DNA from: Candidatus Thermochlorobacter aerophilus
GTDB taxonomy: Bacteria; Bacteroidota; Chlorobiia; Chlorobiales; Thermochlorobacteraceae
Direction of reading: 5' to 3'
NCBI GenBank assembly: GCA_002794105.1
Contig: PHFL01000039.1
Coordinates: forward strand, 171,096 to 235,095
DNA: 64,000 nt
A program made the translations under genes and the position numbers. This document shows, one piece after another, positions 25,420 to 33,816 of this stretch; within the stretch, counting starts at the first letter, position 1; every line of letters starts with the position of its first letter. The notes under the pieces are model-generated. The model had not been told where the DNA came from and made no database searches. It was given only the letters and a program-made list of their open reading frames with translations.

Positions 25420-25923
25420 CTACAAGAATTCCTCGAAACGTTTGACCACCACACACTTTTTGCTCAAATTTACCTCCTCGATAAACTCCTCAATAGCAGG
25501 TATCAGCACGCTTTTGCTACCGATGCAAATTTCATATGCATCACAGGTCGGTAATTCAATTACATCAGTTACTGTTCCGACTGCATTTCCACTTGTGTCC
25601 AAAGCCTGCAATCCAACAAGTTCATGAATGTAGGCTTCATTTTCGCCGAGTTTGGTCAGCTGAGTTTCATCAATGAATAGCCAGTGATTTCTTAGTTTTT
25701 CAGCCGTCTCTGGCGAGTCAATGCCCTTGAACTTTAAGAGAAAAGCAGATTTTGCACGTCTTGCGCTGACCACCTCAATTGGAGTGGCTTCTGCTGCCGT
25801 TTTGCCAACATAGAGCCGTTTGCGCGATTTGAATTTTTCAGGGAAACTTGTCTCGACTTGTATTTTGACTTCACCTCTTACGCCATGTGGTTTTAACACC
25901 CGTCCTACGATGAACAGCTCCAT
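25420..25923 (-). CDS. rimM: ribosome maturation factor RimM
   Basis: Binds ribosomal protein S19 and helps mature the 30S head. A 167-residue protein with the N-terminal RimM domain (VGRVLKPHGVRGEVKIQVET and LLKFKGIDSPETAEKLRNHW) and a C-terminal PRC-barrel (YIHELVGLQALDTSGNAVG, DAYEICIGSKSVLIPAIEEF). It sits between rpsP (51 bases upstream) and trmD in the standard operon. Confidence 0.96.
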   Translation of the reverse strand: MELFIVGRVLKPHGVRGEVKIQVETSFPEKFKSRKRLYVGKTAAEATPIEVVSARRAKSAFLLKFKGIDSPETAEKLRNHWLFIDETQLTKLGENEAYIHELVGLQALDTSGNAVGTVTDVIELPTCDAYEICIGSKSVLIPAIEEFIEEVNLSKKCVVVKRFEEFL

Positions 25924-25974
25924 CGTGTGCTTTCATCAGCTTGATTTTACTGCGCATCAGTAAGCATGTTGGCT

Positions 25975-26385
25975 TCAAGATGCCGCACCTTCTTTAGCTT
26001 TTGCCTCAGCTTCTTTTTTCTTTTTGCGGCGTAAGGCTTTCTTTTGCAGGTTTCGCATCAAGCGTTCGTCACGCTGTTTACGCCATTTTTCCATTTCTGC
26101 AGCAATTTCTTCTTCGCTTTTGCCCTTTCTTCGAAGATGAAGTTTGAGCAGCAAGCCTGATTGGCGCAGTATGCTACGCGCTGTAGCTGTGGGCTGCGCG
26201 CCAACACTCAACCAGTATGCCACGCGGTCTTCCTTGATGGAAATGGTATGTGGCTTTTTCTTTGGCTCGTATCGACCTAAGTCTTCAAGGAATGCACCGT
26301 CGCGGCGTGCGCGTGCATCTGCTGCCACAAGTTGATAGATTGGCACCTTTTTTCTGCCAATTCTGCGCAAACGAATTCTAACCAT
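25975..26385 (-). CDS. rpsP: 30S ribosomal protein S16
   Basis: Small-subunit assembly protein. The core is typical: [40 protein letters not shown] and [13 protein letters not shown] [17 protein letters not shown]. At 136 residues it is much longer than the usual 80-90. The extra C-terminus is a highly charged Lys/Arg/Glu/Ala helix, as is common in Bacteroidetes and Chlorobi. It lies 30 bases after ffh. Confidence 0.97.
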   Translation of the reverse strand: MVRIRLRRIGRKKVPIYQLVAADARARRDGAFLEDLGRYEPKKKPHTISIKEDRVAYWLSVGAQPTATARSILRQSGLLLKLHLRRKGKSEEEIAAEMEKWRKQRDERLMRNLQKKALRRKKKKEAEAKAKEGAAS

Positions 26386-26415
26386 TGCTTTTGAGGATAG
26401 ATGCTTTGTTTGAAG

Positions 26416-27768
26416 TTATCGTTGCAGCATTCGCCTTATCGGTAAGTTCTCCAGTGACGGCTTTCGTCCTGAAGCTGCCATTTTGTTGAACGACTTCATC
26501 ATTTTTTTCATCTCATTAAACTGCTTAAGCAGTGCATTGACTTCTTGGACTGTCGTACCGCTGCCGCGTGCAATACGTGCTCGTCGGCTACCATTGATAA
26601 TGTCAGGATTTCGGCGCTCTTCCTTCGTCATGGAGCAAATGATAGCTTCAACTCTCTTCAAATCCTTTTCATTGATTTCACTTACTGGAATCAGCTTACT
26701 CATGCCCGGAATCATGGAGACCAAGTTCTGCAACGACCCCATTTTCTTGATTTCCTGAATCTGTGCATAGAAATCTTCCAAGTTGAAGTCGTTTGTCAGC
26801 AGTTTCTTTTGCAGTTCCTGACTTTTCTTGAGATCGAGCTTTTCTTGCGCCTTTTCAACGAGGCTGACAATATCACCCATGCCCAGGATACGCTGCGCCA
26901 TGCGGTCAGGATAGAACACATCAAGGTCTTCGAGCTTTTCCCCTTGACTGATAAACTTGATGGGCTTCTGAACAACGGCTTTGATTGACAGTGCAGCACC
27001 ACCACGGGTATCGCCGTCCATTTTGGTCAGCACCACGCCATCAAAGTCCAAGCGTTCATTGAAGACCTTGGCGGTATTGACTGCCTCCTGCCCAATCATG
27101 GCATCGACGACGAAGAGAATTTCTTCAGGGTTCAAGGCTTTTTTGAGATTTTCTGCTTCCTGCATCATCTCCTCGTCGATTTGCAGTCGCCCTGCTGTGT
27201 CGACAATTGCCACATCACGCGCATTTTTGCGAGCGTATTCAAGACCTTCTTTGGCGAGCTTGACAACGTCTTTTTCTTCCTCGAGAGCAAATACGGGCAC
27301 ATCAATTTGTGCACCCAAGGTTTTGAGCTGCTCAATTGCCGCTGGGCGGTAAACGTCGGCTGCAATCAGAAGTGGATTGCGCCCTTTCTTTTTCAGCATC
27401 AGAGCTAATTTGCCGCAGAAAGTCGTCTTTCCTGAGCCCTGCAATCCTGCCACCATTACTACAGCAGGGATGCGGTTGGTCTTAAGATTCAGTTCAGCTT
27501 GCGTGCCACCCATCAACGCAGTTAGCTCATCGTAGACGATTTTGACAATCATCTGCGCTGGCTGCACGCTCTTGATAACTTCTTGCCCCAGTGCCTTTTT
27601 GCGCACCTCTTCTACAAACTGCTTGGCAACAGCATAGTTGACATCGGCATCAAGCAAAGCGCGCTTAATATCGCGCATAGCATTGCCGATATTGACCTCG
27701 TTGATTCGAGCTTGCCCAGAAAGCTTGCGCAGGGCACTATCAATTTTATCACTTAGCGCTTCAAACAT
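26416..27768 (-). CDS. ffh: signal recognition particle protein Ffh
   Basis: The SRP GTPase that binds signal sequences and 4.5S RNA for co-translational membrane targeting. The 450 residues comprise an N domain; a G domain with [16 protein letters not shown] (P-loop), [24 protein letters not shown] and [14 protein letters not shown]; and a Met-rich M domain with [19 protein letters not shown] and a KMMKSFNKM tail. It heads the ffh-rpsP-rimM-trmD-rplS block. The 5' region has a small GC hairpin (CCGCAA/TTGCGG) and a TAnnTTTG promoter element. Confidence 0.98.
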   Translation of the reverse strand: MFEALSDKIDSALRKLSGQARINEVNIGNAMRDIKRALLDADVNYAVAKQFVEEVRKKALGQEVIKSVQPAQMIVKIVYDELTALMGGTQAELNLKTNRIPAVVMVAGLQGSGKTTFCGKLALMLKKKGRNPLLIAADVYRPAAIEQLKTLGAQIDVPVFALEEEKDVVKLAKEGLEYARKNARDVAIVDTAGRLQIDEEMMQEAENLKKALNPEEILFVVDAMIGQEAVNTAKVFNERLDFDGVVLTKMDGDTRGGAALSIKAVVQKPIKFISQGEKLEDLDVFYPDRMAQRILGMGDIVSLVEKAQEKLDLKKSQELQKKLLTNDFNLEDFYAQIQEIKKMGSLQNLVSMIPGMSKLIPVSEINEKDLKRVEAIICSMTKEERRNPDIINGSRRARIARGSGTTVQEVNALLKQFNEMKKMMKSFNKMAASGRKPSLENLPIRRMLQR

Positions 27769-27818
27769 CTTGCCACAATTTTTTTCACAAAATAAAAACG
27801 CCGCAAAATTGCGGACGG

Positions 27819-27826
27819 CAAAGGTA
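27819..27826 (-). promoter_or_regulatory. candidate -7 element for ffh operon
   Basis: Reverse-strand TACCTTTG, 50 bases before the ffh ATG, fits TAnnTTTG. A GTTG 20 bases further upstream (27850-27847) is close to the -33 TTTG. Confidence 0.45.
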
Positions 27827-27852
27827 AGGAAATCTTCTTAAGTTTGCAACGC

Positions 27853-28308
27853 TTAGCGTGCACACGCATCTACCCACACTTCTCCATCGGCAAAGACCTC
27901 CTTTTTCCAAATCGGCACGGTGGCTTTTACGGCATCGATGACAAACTTACAAGCGGCAAATGCTTCTCTACGATGCGGTGTGCTGACTGCAATCGCTACA
28001 GCATCATCACCAATTTCCAAGCGTCCCACGCGGTGCACCATGGCAATTTTTCGGACAGGATAAAGCTGTTTGACCGAAGCGGCAATTTCACGCATTTTTT
28101 TGAGCGCCATGCTCTCATAGGCTTCATACTCCAGCCACAGCACATTTCCCCTGCCACCCGAATGATTTCTCACCGTTCCCACAAAGAGCGACAGTCCACC
28201 GCACTCAGGTGCACGCACAGCATTTAGAACTTCATAGATAGCAATTGGTTCATTTGTCAGGCGCAATAGCACCAAGCTCTCCAATTCTGTAGTGTTCTGA
28301 CTCCTCAT
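27853..28308 (-). CDS. moaE: molybdopterin synthase catalytic subunit MoaE
   Basis: The large subunit of molybdopterin synthase, which with thiocarboxylated MoaD adds the dithiolene sulfurs to precursor Z. The 151 residues contain GGLSLFVGTVRNHSGGR, LEYEAYESMALKKM, MVHRVGRLEIGDDAVAIAV and the active-site region PHRREAF...VKATVPIWKKE. It lies downstream of moaD on the same strand, with 158 bases between them that hold no gene. MoaD, MoaA and a molybdate transporter are adjacent, so this is a molybdenum-cofactor locus. Confidence 0.95.
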   Translation of the reverse strand: MRSQNTTELESLVLLRLTNEPIAIYEVLNAVRAPECGGLSLFVGTVRNHSGGRGNVLWLEYEAYESMALKKMREIAASVKQLYPVRKIAMVHRVGRLEIGDDAVAIAVSTPHRREAFAACKFVIDAVKATVPIWKKEVFADGEVWVDACAR

Positions 28309-28466
28309 AAATCTACCACTATTTTTTAGGCTTGTCCTTTGGCTAATCTTTTGAATGTATCCATCTCAGACTCTCTTCAATGCCAGAGGGCATTACTGGA
28401 ATATCAGCATGCATTAAAAAAAACTTGGCAGGTCGAGCCATCCCAGAGATGGGCTACAGCGCTTTT

Positions 28467-28709
28467 TTAGCCGCCACACACTGGCGGAATAATTGCAATT
28501 TCATCGCTTTCATGCAAGATTTGCGTCGGCTGCGCATAGTCTTCATTGACTGCAACCTTTAGCGTTTTAAGTTCAGTAAGACGCGGATATGCCGCTTTCA
28601 GAGATAGAACCAAATCTTGCACCGTTGCACCGTCTGGCATTTCCCACTCCAAGCAGCTTTTTCCTGTAATCTCGCGACCTATGGCAAAAAAATGAATGTG
28701 CAGCGTCAT
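28467..28709 (-). CDS. moaD: molybdopterin synthase sulfur carrier subunit MoaD
   Basis: A ubiquitin-like sulfur carrier of 80 residues ending in the essential Gly-Gly (IIPPVCGG), which is adenylated and thiocarboxylated before donating sulfur through MoaE. The N-terminal beta strand (LHIHFFAIGREITG) and the VAVNEDYA and ESDEIAIIPP segments fit the beta-grasp fold. It is divergent to moaA, with about 100 bases between the two starts. Confidence 0.93.
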   Translation of the reverse strand: MTLHIHFFAIGREITGKSCLEWEMPDGATVQDLVLSLKAAYPRLTELKTLKVAVNEDYAQPTQILHESDEIAIIPPVCGG

Positions 28710-28811
28710 TGTTTGAATACCCGAAATTAAACATTTTCTGCAAAAACGGTTTGCATGGCTTTTAAGTTTATTAATGGTTAGCGATTTTACAAAGCAACAA
28801 ACGACGATGAC

Positions 28812-29858
28812 ATGGATGAGAATGCTGCTTTACCGCTTGAGCGTTCGACCTTGAGCAAGGCTTCGTCAAAGCTGATTGATAATCATGGGCGCCCGATTAC
28901 ATATGTGCGGCTCTCGGTTACCGACCGCTGCAATCTGCGCTGCCTCTACTGCATGCCTGCCGAAGGCATAGATTTTCTCCCACGTCACGATATTCTCTCA
29001 TTTGAAGAGCTTTTGCGACTGGCCAAACTCTTTGCCTCGCTTGGCATCACCAAGCTACGCATCACTGGCGGCGAGCCCTTCATGCGCAATGACCTAATCT
29101 ATTTTCTTGAGCGCCTTTGCACCATTGAAGGCATTGAAGAAATTAGCATTACCACCAACGGCGTTCTGACCGCACCGTTCGTTAAAGACCTCAAACGCAT
29201 CGGTATTACTTCAGTCAATCTTAGCCTTGACACTTTGGATAGAACACGCTTTCAGCAGATGACGCGCCGCGATGCCTTTCCTGCCGTGATGAAAACTTTC
29301 CACGCCTTAATTGAGCATGAGATTCCTACCAAAATCAACGCTGTTGTCACCGAAGGCGTCAATACAGATGATATTGTGCCACTGGCTTTGCTTTCGCGCG
29401 ACTATCCCGTCTCGGTTCGCTTCATTGAAGAAATGCCCTTCAACGGCTCGGGTCAGAGCAAACCGGTGCTCAAGTGGAATTACGCCCAAATTCTTGCCGT
29501 TTTGAAAGCCGCTTTTCCCACGATGACCAAATTAGACGATGCACCATTTTCGACCTCCATGAACTACAAGATTGAAGGTCATCTTGGCACAGTGGGGGTA
29601 ATTGCGGCTTACTCTCGCACATTTTGCGGCACATGCAATCGGATTCGGCTGACGCCTAAAGGTGAGATTCATACTTGCCTTTACGACAATCGCGGTTACG
29701 ACATCAAGACGCCTCTGCGCAGTGGTGCCAGCGACCGCGAACTTGAAGCCTTAATTCGCCGCTGTGTGTCGGAGCGCTATCGCGATGGCTTTGAAGCAGA
29801 AGCCAATCGCATCGGGCGCGTGCCCGTTACTGAATCCATGTCCCAAATTGGCGGATAA
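28812..29858 (+). CDS. moaA: GTP 3',8-cyclase MoaA
   Basis: The radical-SAM enzyme that begins molybdenum-cofactor synthesis by converting GTP to the cyclic 8-oxo precursor. The N-terminal cluster motif is DRCNLRCLYCMPAEG, with TGGEPFMR for SAM binding. The C-terminal second cluster is in FCGTCNRIRLTPKGEIHTCLY, and the chain ends with the conserved Gly-Gly. The 348 residues include about 25 extra at the N-terminus. It is followed six bases later by a MOT1-type transporter gene, making a moaA-transporter operon divergent from moaD-moaE. Confidence 0.96.
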   Translation: MDENAALPLERSTLSKASSKLIDNHGRPITYVRLSVTDRCNLRCLYCMPAEGIDFLPRHDILSFEELLRLAKLFASLGITKLRITGGEPFMRNDLIYFLERLCTIEGIEEISITTNGVLTAPFVKDLKRIGITSVNLSLDTLDRTRFQQMTRRDAFPAVMKTFHALIEHEIPTKINAVVTEGVNTDDIVPLALLSRDYPVSVRFIEEMPFNGSGQSKPVLKWNYAQILAVLKAAFPTMTKLDDAPFSTSMNYKIEGHLGTVGVIAAYSRTFCGTCNRIRLTPKGEIHTCLYDNRGYDIKTPLRSGASDRELEALIRRCVSERYRDGFEAEANRIGRVPVTESMSQIGG

Positions 29859-29863
29859 CTTCC

Positions 29864-31009
29864 ATGCCACCTTTTCAGGATACGCCATCCAAACGGGCAA
29901 TTGCCTTCGGACGCCAAGAATGGAATGGCGCTTTCGGTGACCTTGGCACCGATTTACCTCTGCTTGCCGGCATGATTTTGACAGCTAAACTTGATGCCGC
30001 CAGCGTGCTTATCCTCTTCGGCATAATGCAAATTCTGACTGGACTGCTCTACCGCATTCCCATGCCCGTTCAACCTCTTAAAGCTATGGCAACGCTGGTA
30101 ATTTCACAGCACTTGAGCAGCAACATTCTCTTCGGTGGTGGCATTGCTATTGGACTAACCATGGGCATTTTGACTTTTTCTGGCGCGTTAAATCTGCTGG
30201 CGAAGTGGATTGCTTTGCCTGTAGTGCGCGGGCTACAGCTTGGCTTAGCCATGCAGTTAAGTCTGCTTGCCTTGAAAGATTACACTGCACGCGACGGCTT
30301 GACGGGCTACGCGCTTGCTCTTGTGGCATTTTTGCTCATCCTTCTGCTTCAGCGGCGCGCCTATCCTGCCGCACTCTTTGCACTTGGACTTGGTGTGCTC
30401 TATGCCATTTTTGTCTCCCCTGACTCTGCTCGCCTCACGCTTGATGCCCTGACGCCCTCGCTGTCTTTGCCTAAACCTTACACTCCGACGCTCAATGATA
30501 TTGCGCAAGGATTTCTTTTGTTGGCGCTGCCTCAAATTGCCCTCTCGATAGGCAATTCCATTCTTGCCACAGCGCGTGCCGCTCAAGACCTTTTCCCTGA
30601 TGCCGCCTTGAATGTTCGTCGCATTGGATTGAGTTACGCGGCGATGAATCTTTTTGCGCCGCTTTTTTCTGGCGTGCCGGTCTGCCACGGCGTGGGCGGA
30701 TTGGCTGGACACTATGCTTTTGGCGCACGCACAGCTGGCTCGGTCATTATCTACGGCGGGTTTTATGTGCTTTTAGGACTGCTGTTTTCTGGCAGTTTTG
30801 AAGTGCTGCTTCATGCCTTTCCTATGCCTCTTTTGGGCGTGATGCTACTCTTTGAAGCCGTTGCCCTCTCTCGTGTGGCTTTAGCGTTAGACCGTGAGCG
30901 CGACTTAGGCATCACGGCGCTCACTGCGTTGATAGTATTGGGCTTGCCTTACGGCTTTCTTGTTGGCTTGCTGCTCGGCTCATTGGCTTACTATGCTCTC
31001 AAGTCTTGA
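29864..31009 (+). CDS. MOT1-type molybdate (sulfate) transporter
   Basis: A 381-residue integral membrane protein with about ten hydrophobic segments, matching the MFS_MOT1/putative sulfate transporter family. The two signature repeats are visible: EWNGAFGDLGTDLPLLAGM and PVQPLKAMATLVIS near the N-terminus, and PLFSGVPVCHGVGGLAGHYAFGAR past the middle. Known members import molybdate with high affinity. Its position six bases after moaA strongly favours molybdate supply for cofactor synthesis. The C-terminus is a short hydrophobic tail. A terminator-like hairpin follows. Confidence 0.9.
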   Translation: MPPFQDTPSKRAIAFGRQEWNGAFGDLGTDLPLLAGMILTAKLDAASVLILFGIMQILTGLLYRIPMPVQPLKAMATLVISQHLSSNILFGGGIAIGLTMGILTFSGALNLLAKWIALPVVRGLQLGLAMQLSLLALKDYTARDGLTGYALALVAFLLILLLQRRAYPAALFALGLGVLYAIFVSPDSARLTLDALTPSLSLPKPYTPTLNDIAQGFLLLALPQIALSIGNSILATARAAQDLFPDAALNVRRIGLSYAAMNLFAPLFSGVPVCHGVGGLAGHYAFGARTAGSVIIYGGFYVLLGLLFSGSFEVLLHAFPMPLLGVMLLFEAVALSRVALALDRERDLGITALTALIVLGLPYGFLVGLLLGSLAYYALKS

Positions 31010-31092
31010 CAGCGCAAAAATTTTTCGATTTTGCAAAAAGAAACAACTTTTCTAACTTCTGCCGATTTTTGCTATCCCTATTGGCATAGACG

Positions 31093-31115
31093 CACCGCGC
31101 ATTGCGGTGTCTTTT
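31093..31115 (+). terminator. terminator after the moaA-MOT1 operon
   Basis: CACCGC (31093-31098) pairs with GCGGTG (31104-31109), followed by TCTTTT. It is 84 bases past the stop. Confidence 0.6.
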
Positions 31116-31161
31116 GAAGTGCTAAGGATTTTCTCTATCAACAAAAACAACCTAGGAGGCT

Positions 31162-31344
31162 ATGAAAAAGTCACTATTGCTTCTGTCTATTCTTTTCTTG
31201 CCACTGTTTTCAGTTTTTGCGCAAGAACAACCCTTTTATTAACTACCACGGTCGCAAAATCGCCTTGAAAGCCTCCACTTCGGAGGTCTATGTCAAGTTC
31301 GTGAAGGCGTTTCTGCCAGTCGCAAACTTGACGCACTGAAAGGC
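31162..31344 (+). pseudogene. frameshifted 5' end of the S8 protease gene
   Basis: An ATG with a strong ribosome site (CTAGGAGG) starts a signal peptide (MKKSLLLLSILFLPLFS...FAQEQP) that hits TAA after 26 codons. The next frame continues with NYHGRKIALKASTSEVYVKF, then a second slip leads into EGVSASRKLDALKGM and the large frame at 31345. The first slip fits one extra T in TTTT (about 31235) and the second one missing T in TTC (about 31297). Together these restore the N-terminus of one protease gene. Confidence 0.8.
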
Positions 31345-33816
31345 ATGCGGCAACTGACGCTGGCTAAGGACCAATCGCCCTTGCTGCGCACCCTACGCTA
31401 CGAGCTTGCCGCCAGTGAGCGCAGTGAAGACGGTATGAAACGCATTCTGGCTACATTAAGAGCCCGACCCGACATTGAGGCGGCTTTCCCTGCCTACATC
31501 ACCGAGTTTGGCGATACCCTCTATGTGACCAATGAAGTGATTTACATGCCCAAAGTTAAAGGCGACCCGCGCTTGCAGGGCATGCATAACGATAACAATG
31601 CAACCGTCATAGAGACCTTCTCCATGGGTCCAGACAAGGAGCAAGTGTTGGTCAAGCTGGCAGATGGTGTTGACCCGCTTGTAGCGGCAAAAAGAATGGT
31701 GGAAAGCGGGCTCGTGGAATTTGCTCAACCTAACTTCATGACCATTTGTCACGTGCATCAGAGTGCTGAACGCCTTACGCCTTCCAGCGCACCTGTCTCT
31801 GACCCCGATGAGGAGCACGCTCGCCAGATTCTGAAAGCCATTCAAGCCGCTAAAAATCCGATGCGTGCCGCACTTCCAATTGGACCCATTCGCCTTTACC
31901 TTACGCCCAACGACCCGTCTTTCGTCAATCAGTGGTTTTTGCAAAATACTGGACAGAACATTAGTAACCAGATAGGTGTAATTGGTGCCGACATTAGTGC
32001 CACAGAGGCTTGGGACATTACGACAGGCTCTACTTCGGTAGTCGTGTCGGTGTGGGATTCAGGGTATGACCTCGATCACCCTGAATTTGCTGGTAAAATT
32101 GTCAGTAGCTACAATGCAGCTGGTACCAACGGTACGGACGGCGTTGGCGGACCTGCCGTTCCAACCGATCCCGGTGCTGCCAATGAAAACCATGGAACGC
32201 CTTGTGCAGGTCTGATTGCAGCTCTGACCAACAACAATGCCAGTGTCGCCAGTGTCGGCTACAATGTGCGTGTGCATCTTGTCAGGATTGGGTTTAATTT
32301 TACTGCAACTGGCAGTTTCTCCACCACTGACGCAGTGATTGCGCGTGCTGCGACGAATACGCTTGGTGTGTCGGGTGTCGTCGCCGTCAGCCAGAGCTGG
32401 GGTGGCGGCAGTGCCAATGCATCATGGGAAGCCAGCTTTAACAGCGTAAGAACGGGCGCTCGTGGCGGTCTGGGTGCTGTGATGCTTTTCTCTGCCGGCA
32501 ATGCTGGCACAGGTATCGTGGGCTATCCTGCTCGTGCCGCCAACATTATTGCCGTTGGCGCTACCGATAACTCGGACCGCAGAGCTGGGTTTTCTCAATT
32601 TGGCGACGCGCTTGATGTCGTTGCCCCGGGCGTAAATACACTTACGCTTGACCGCCAAGGCACAGCTGGATATGGACCCGGAAATGAGACTTTCTTTGGT
32701 GGCACCTCTGCTGCCTGCCCTATTGCTGCTGGTGTTGTCGGATTGGCTGCTTCTGCCAATCCTTCTCTGTCGGGCGGACAGCTGGAAGAAATTTTGCAGC
32801 GCACCTGCGACAAGGTCGGCAACTATGCATATGGCACAGCGACGGGTCGACCGCTTGGACTATGGACCAACCAGATGGGATATGGGCGCGTCAATGCTCG
32901 ACGTGCCGTCCAAGCTGCACAAGGCAATGCCACACTGACTCTGACCAATCCTATCTCTGGTAGCGCTTGGCAGAAAGGACAAGCCGTAAACATCACTTGG
33001 GTCGTCAGTTCTGGGACCATTACCACCAACATTGTAATTGAGCTCTACAAAGGTAGCACCCTGATTGCTGCGCTTTCTACGGGCGCTCCCAATACGGGCA
33101 CCTTCAGCTGCACTCCGTCAGCTGCCCTTACCGATGGCAATGACTATCGCATTCGTCTTACGGCAAATTCTGGCACGGTTGTAGAAACCAGCCCATTTTT
33201 TACGATTGCGACTTCAGGCGGCACATTTGTTTATTCGCCCAGCTCGACTTTTAACACCACAACAACCTATACAGACCTTGGCACAAACGGCAGCGTGATT
33301 ACCACTGATAATTTTGACGATGCCAACTCTGCACCGGTCAACATTGGATTTAATTTTAACTACAACGGCAGAATCTACAGTCAATTTATCCTGAACACCA
33401 ATGGGTTTATCAAGCTGGGTAATACTCCTCCTTCCTCTGCCGCACTCTTTATCTCTACGCCCCAAGACCAAACTGGCGCTGGCGGGGCGCTTGCCAGTAC
33501 AAACCCTGCTGATGTGGACATTATCTCTATTTTCAACCATGATTTGCAGGCAGGTACATCCACGCCAGAATACCGCGTGCATACCACTGGCACAGCACCA
33601 AATCGGGTTTGCACCATTCAGTTCAAAAATGTGCGTGAGAAGCAAACCCCTCCCGGTATTCAGTTCGACAACATGAATTTTCAAATTCGGTTGCACGAAA
33701 ACGGGATGATTGAGTTTGTGTATGGTACCTTTACACCTAATACATCTGCACCGATGCTTTTAGAACTTTTGGCGTGGGTATCAAAGGCTTATCGCCTGCT
33801 TCCGCGCAGTTGGTAA
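31345..33816 (+). CDS. subtilisin-like S8 serine protease, main part (frameshifted gene)
   Basis: The central part of a secreted S8 protease that should run from 31162 to 35915. After a propeptide (about 1-175), PNDPSFVNQWFLQNTGQN marks the start of the mature enzyme. The catalytic triad is visible: Asp in VSVWDSGYDLDHPEF, His in ENHGTPCAGLIAAL and Ser in FFGGTSAACPIAAGVVG. Ig- or P-domain-like beta regions follow (TLTNPISGSAWQKGQAVNITW). The frame is lost near 33752, where one C appears missing in CACCG. The last 20 residues after that point are an artefact of the shift, and the protein continues in the frame at 33774. Confidence 0.88.
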   Translation: MRQLTLAKDQSPLLRTLRYELAASERSEDGMKRILATLRARPDIEAAFPAYITEFGDTLYVTNEVIYMPKVKGDPRLQGMHNDNNATVIETFSMGPDKEQVLVKLADGVDPLVAAKRMVESGLVEFAQPNFMTICHVHQSAERLTPSSAPVSDPDEEHARQILKAIQAAKNPMRAALPIGPIRLYLTPNDPSFVNQWFLQNTGQNISNQIGVIGADISATEAWDITTGSTSVVVSVWDSGYDLDHPEFAGKIVSSYNAAGTNGTDGVGGPAVPTDPGAANENHGTPCAGLIAALTNNNASVASVGYNVRVHLVRIGFNFTATGSFSTTDAVIARAATNTLGVSGVVAVSQSWGGGSANASWEASFNSVRTGARGGLGAVMLFSAGNAGTGIVGYPARAANIIAVGATDNSDRRAGFSQFGDALDVVAPGVNTLTLDRQGTAGYGPGNETFFGGTSAACPIAAGVVGLAASANPSLSGGQLEEILQRTCDKVGNYAYGTATGRPLGLWTNQMGYGRVNARRAVQAAQGNATLTLTNPISGSAWQKGQAVNITWVVSSGTITTNIVIELYKGSTLIAALSTGAPNTGTFSCTPSAALTDGNDYRIRLTANSGTVVETSPFFTIATSGGTFVYSPSSTFNTTTTYTDLGTNGSVITTDNFDDANSAPVNIGFNFNYNGRIYSQFILNTNGFIKLGNTPPSSAALFISTPQDQTGAGGALASTNPADVDIISIFNHDLQAGTSTPEYRVHTTGTAPNRVCTIQFKNVREKQTPPGIQFDNMNFQIRLHENGMIEFVYGTFTPNTSAPMLLELLAWVSKAYRLLPRSW

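Noticed and set aside
28420..28466. terminator between moaD and moaE
   Set aside because: The hairpin is imperfect and its T run lies more than ten bases away, so no confident call can be made.
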